Assembly (NCBI GenBank): GCA_964421675.1
Contig: CAYQXV010000045.1
Location: 1-22,072 of the forward strand
Direction: 5' to 3'
DNA: 22,072 bases
DNA from: CALLPQ01 sp964421675
GTDB lineage: Bacteria > Pseudomonadota > Alphaproteobacteria > Caulobacterales > Parvularculaceae
Shown here: one piece after another, positions 21,992 through 22,072 of the stretch
Layout of the letters: the number at the start of each line of letters is the position of its first letter
Position numbering within the stretch: position 1 is the stretch's first letter
The notes under the pieces: model-generated
What the model saw: only the letters and a program-made list of their open reading frames with translations
Database searches by the model: none
Told to the model about the DNA's origin: nothing
Position numbers and translations under genes: made by a program

Positions 21992-22072
21992 AAAACCGGA
22001 GTAAACTTGCCGTAGTGAGCGGCTTAAAACGCCCAAAGTAAGTCGCTCAGCCATCACTGGACGTAATTTTGA

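Noticed and set aside
21985..22072. Short frames at the right edge (18 codons plus strand; 29-codon open tail minus strand)
   Set aside because: Too short to judge and without recognisable sequence; the tail could be chance.

Overview
The window reads as chromosomal DNA from an alphaproteobacterium of moderate GC content with many GCGC-rich codons. Three things support this. The fused N-acetylglutamate kinase/synthase next to argC is the kind known from Maricaulis, Parvularcula and Xanthomonas relatives. The sfsA-map-radC run and the hda-ppk-ppx run are typical of Alphaproteobacteria. A perfect TTAA-N7-TTAA site (CtrA consensus) lies upstream of one regulator. My best guess is a Maricaulales/Hyphomonadales/Parvularculales-type organism; I cannot name the genus. 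No tRNA, rRNA, CRISPR, transposase or integrase was seen, and no rho-independent terminator with a convincing stem plus T-run.

Layout. 1-1627 (minus): purM then purN (3' end cut by the window edge), purine biosynthesis. 1881-8563 (plus): a secreted DUF2066 protein, an Hda-like DnaA-family ATPase, polyphosphate kinase (ppk) and exopolyphosphatase (ppx). 8605-8871 (minus): a small single-pass membrane protein. 8999-10660 (plus): pgi. 10680-12940 (minus): argC and the bifunctional ArgB/ArgA-type NAGK/NAGS with a 4-base overlap, giving the first three steps of arginine synthesis in one operon. 13113-15016: two divergent small XRE-type regulators separated by a 351-bp AT-rich control region with repeats and the CtrA-like site, then a tandem-PilZ protein convergent with the second regulator. 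15017-15664: non-coding, with a C9 tract, a C-rich tandem palindrome block with G-quadruplex potential on the minus strand, and a good promoter. 15665-17629 (plus): an unrecognised secreted protein and an M23-peptidase lipoprotein, both preceded by the same ribosome-binding sequence at the same spacing; a 100-N assembly gap lies in the low-complexity linker of the lipoprotein. 17765-20202 (plus): sfsA, map, radC. 20222-21817 (minus): a DUF805 membrane protein and an exported isoaspartyl peptidase/asparaginase.

Most of the window is housekeeping. The part that looks accessory or lineage-specific is 13.1-17.6 kb, where regulators, a c-di-GMP-type receptor and two envelope proteins sit together in more AT-rich, repeat-bearing DNA. 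Whether they form one functional system is inference; only their adjacency and shared signals are visible.
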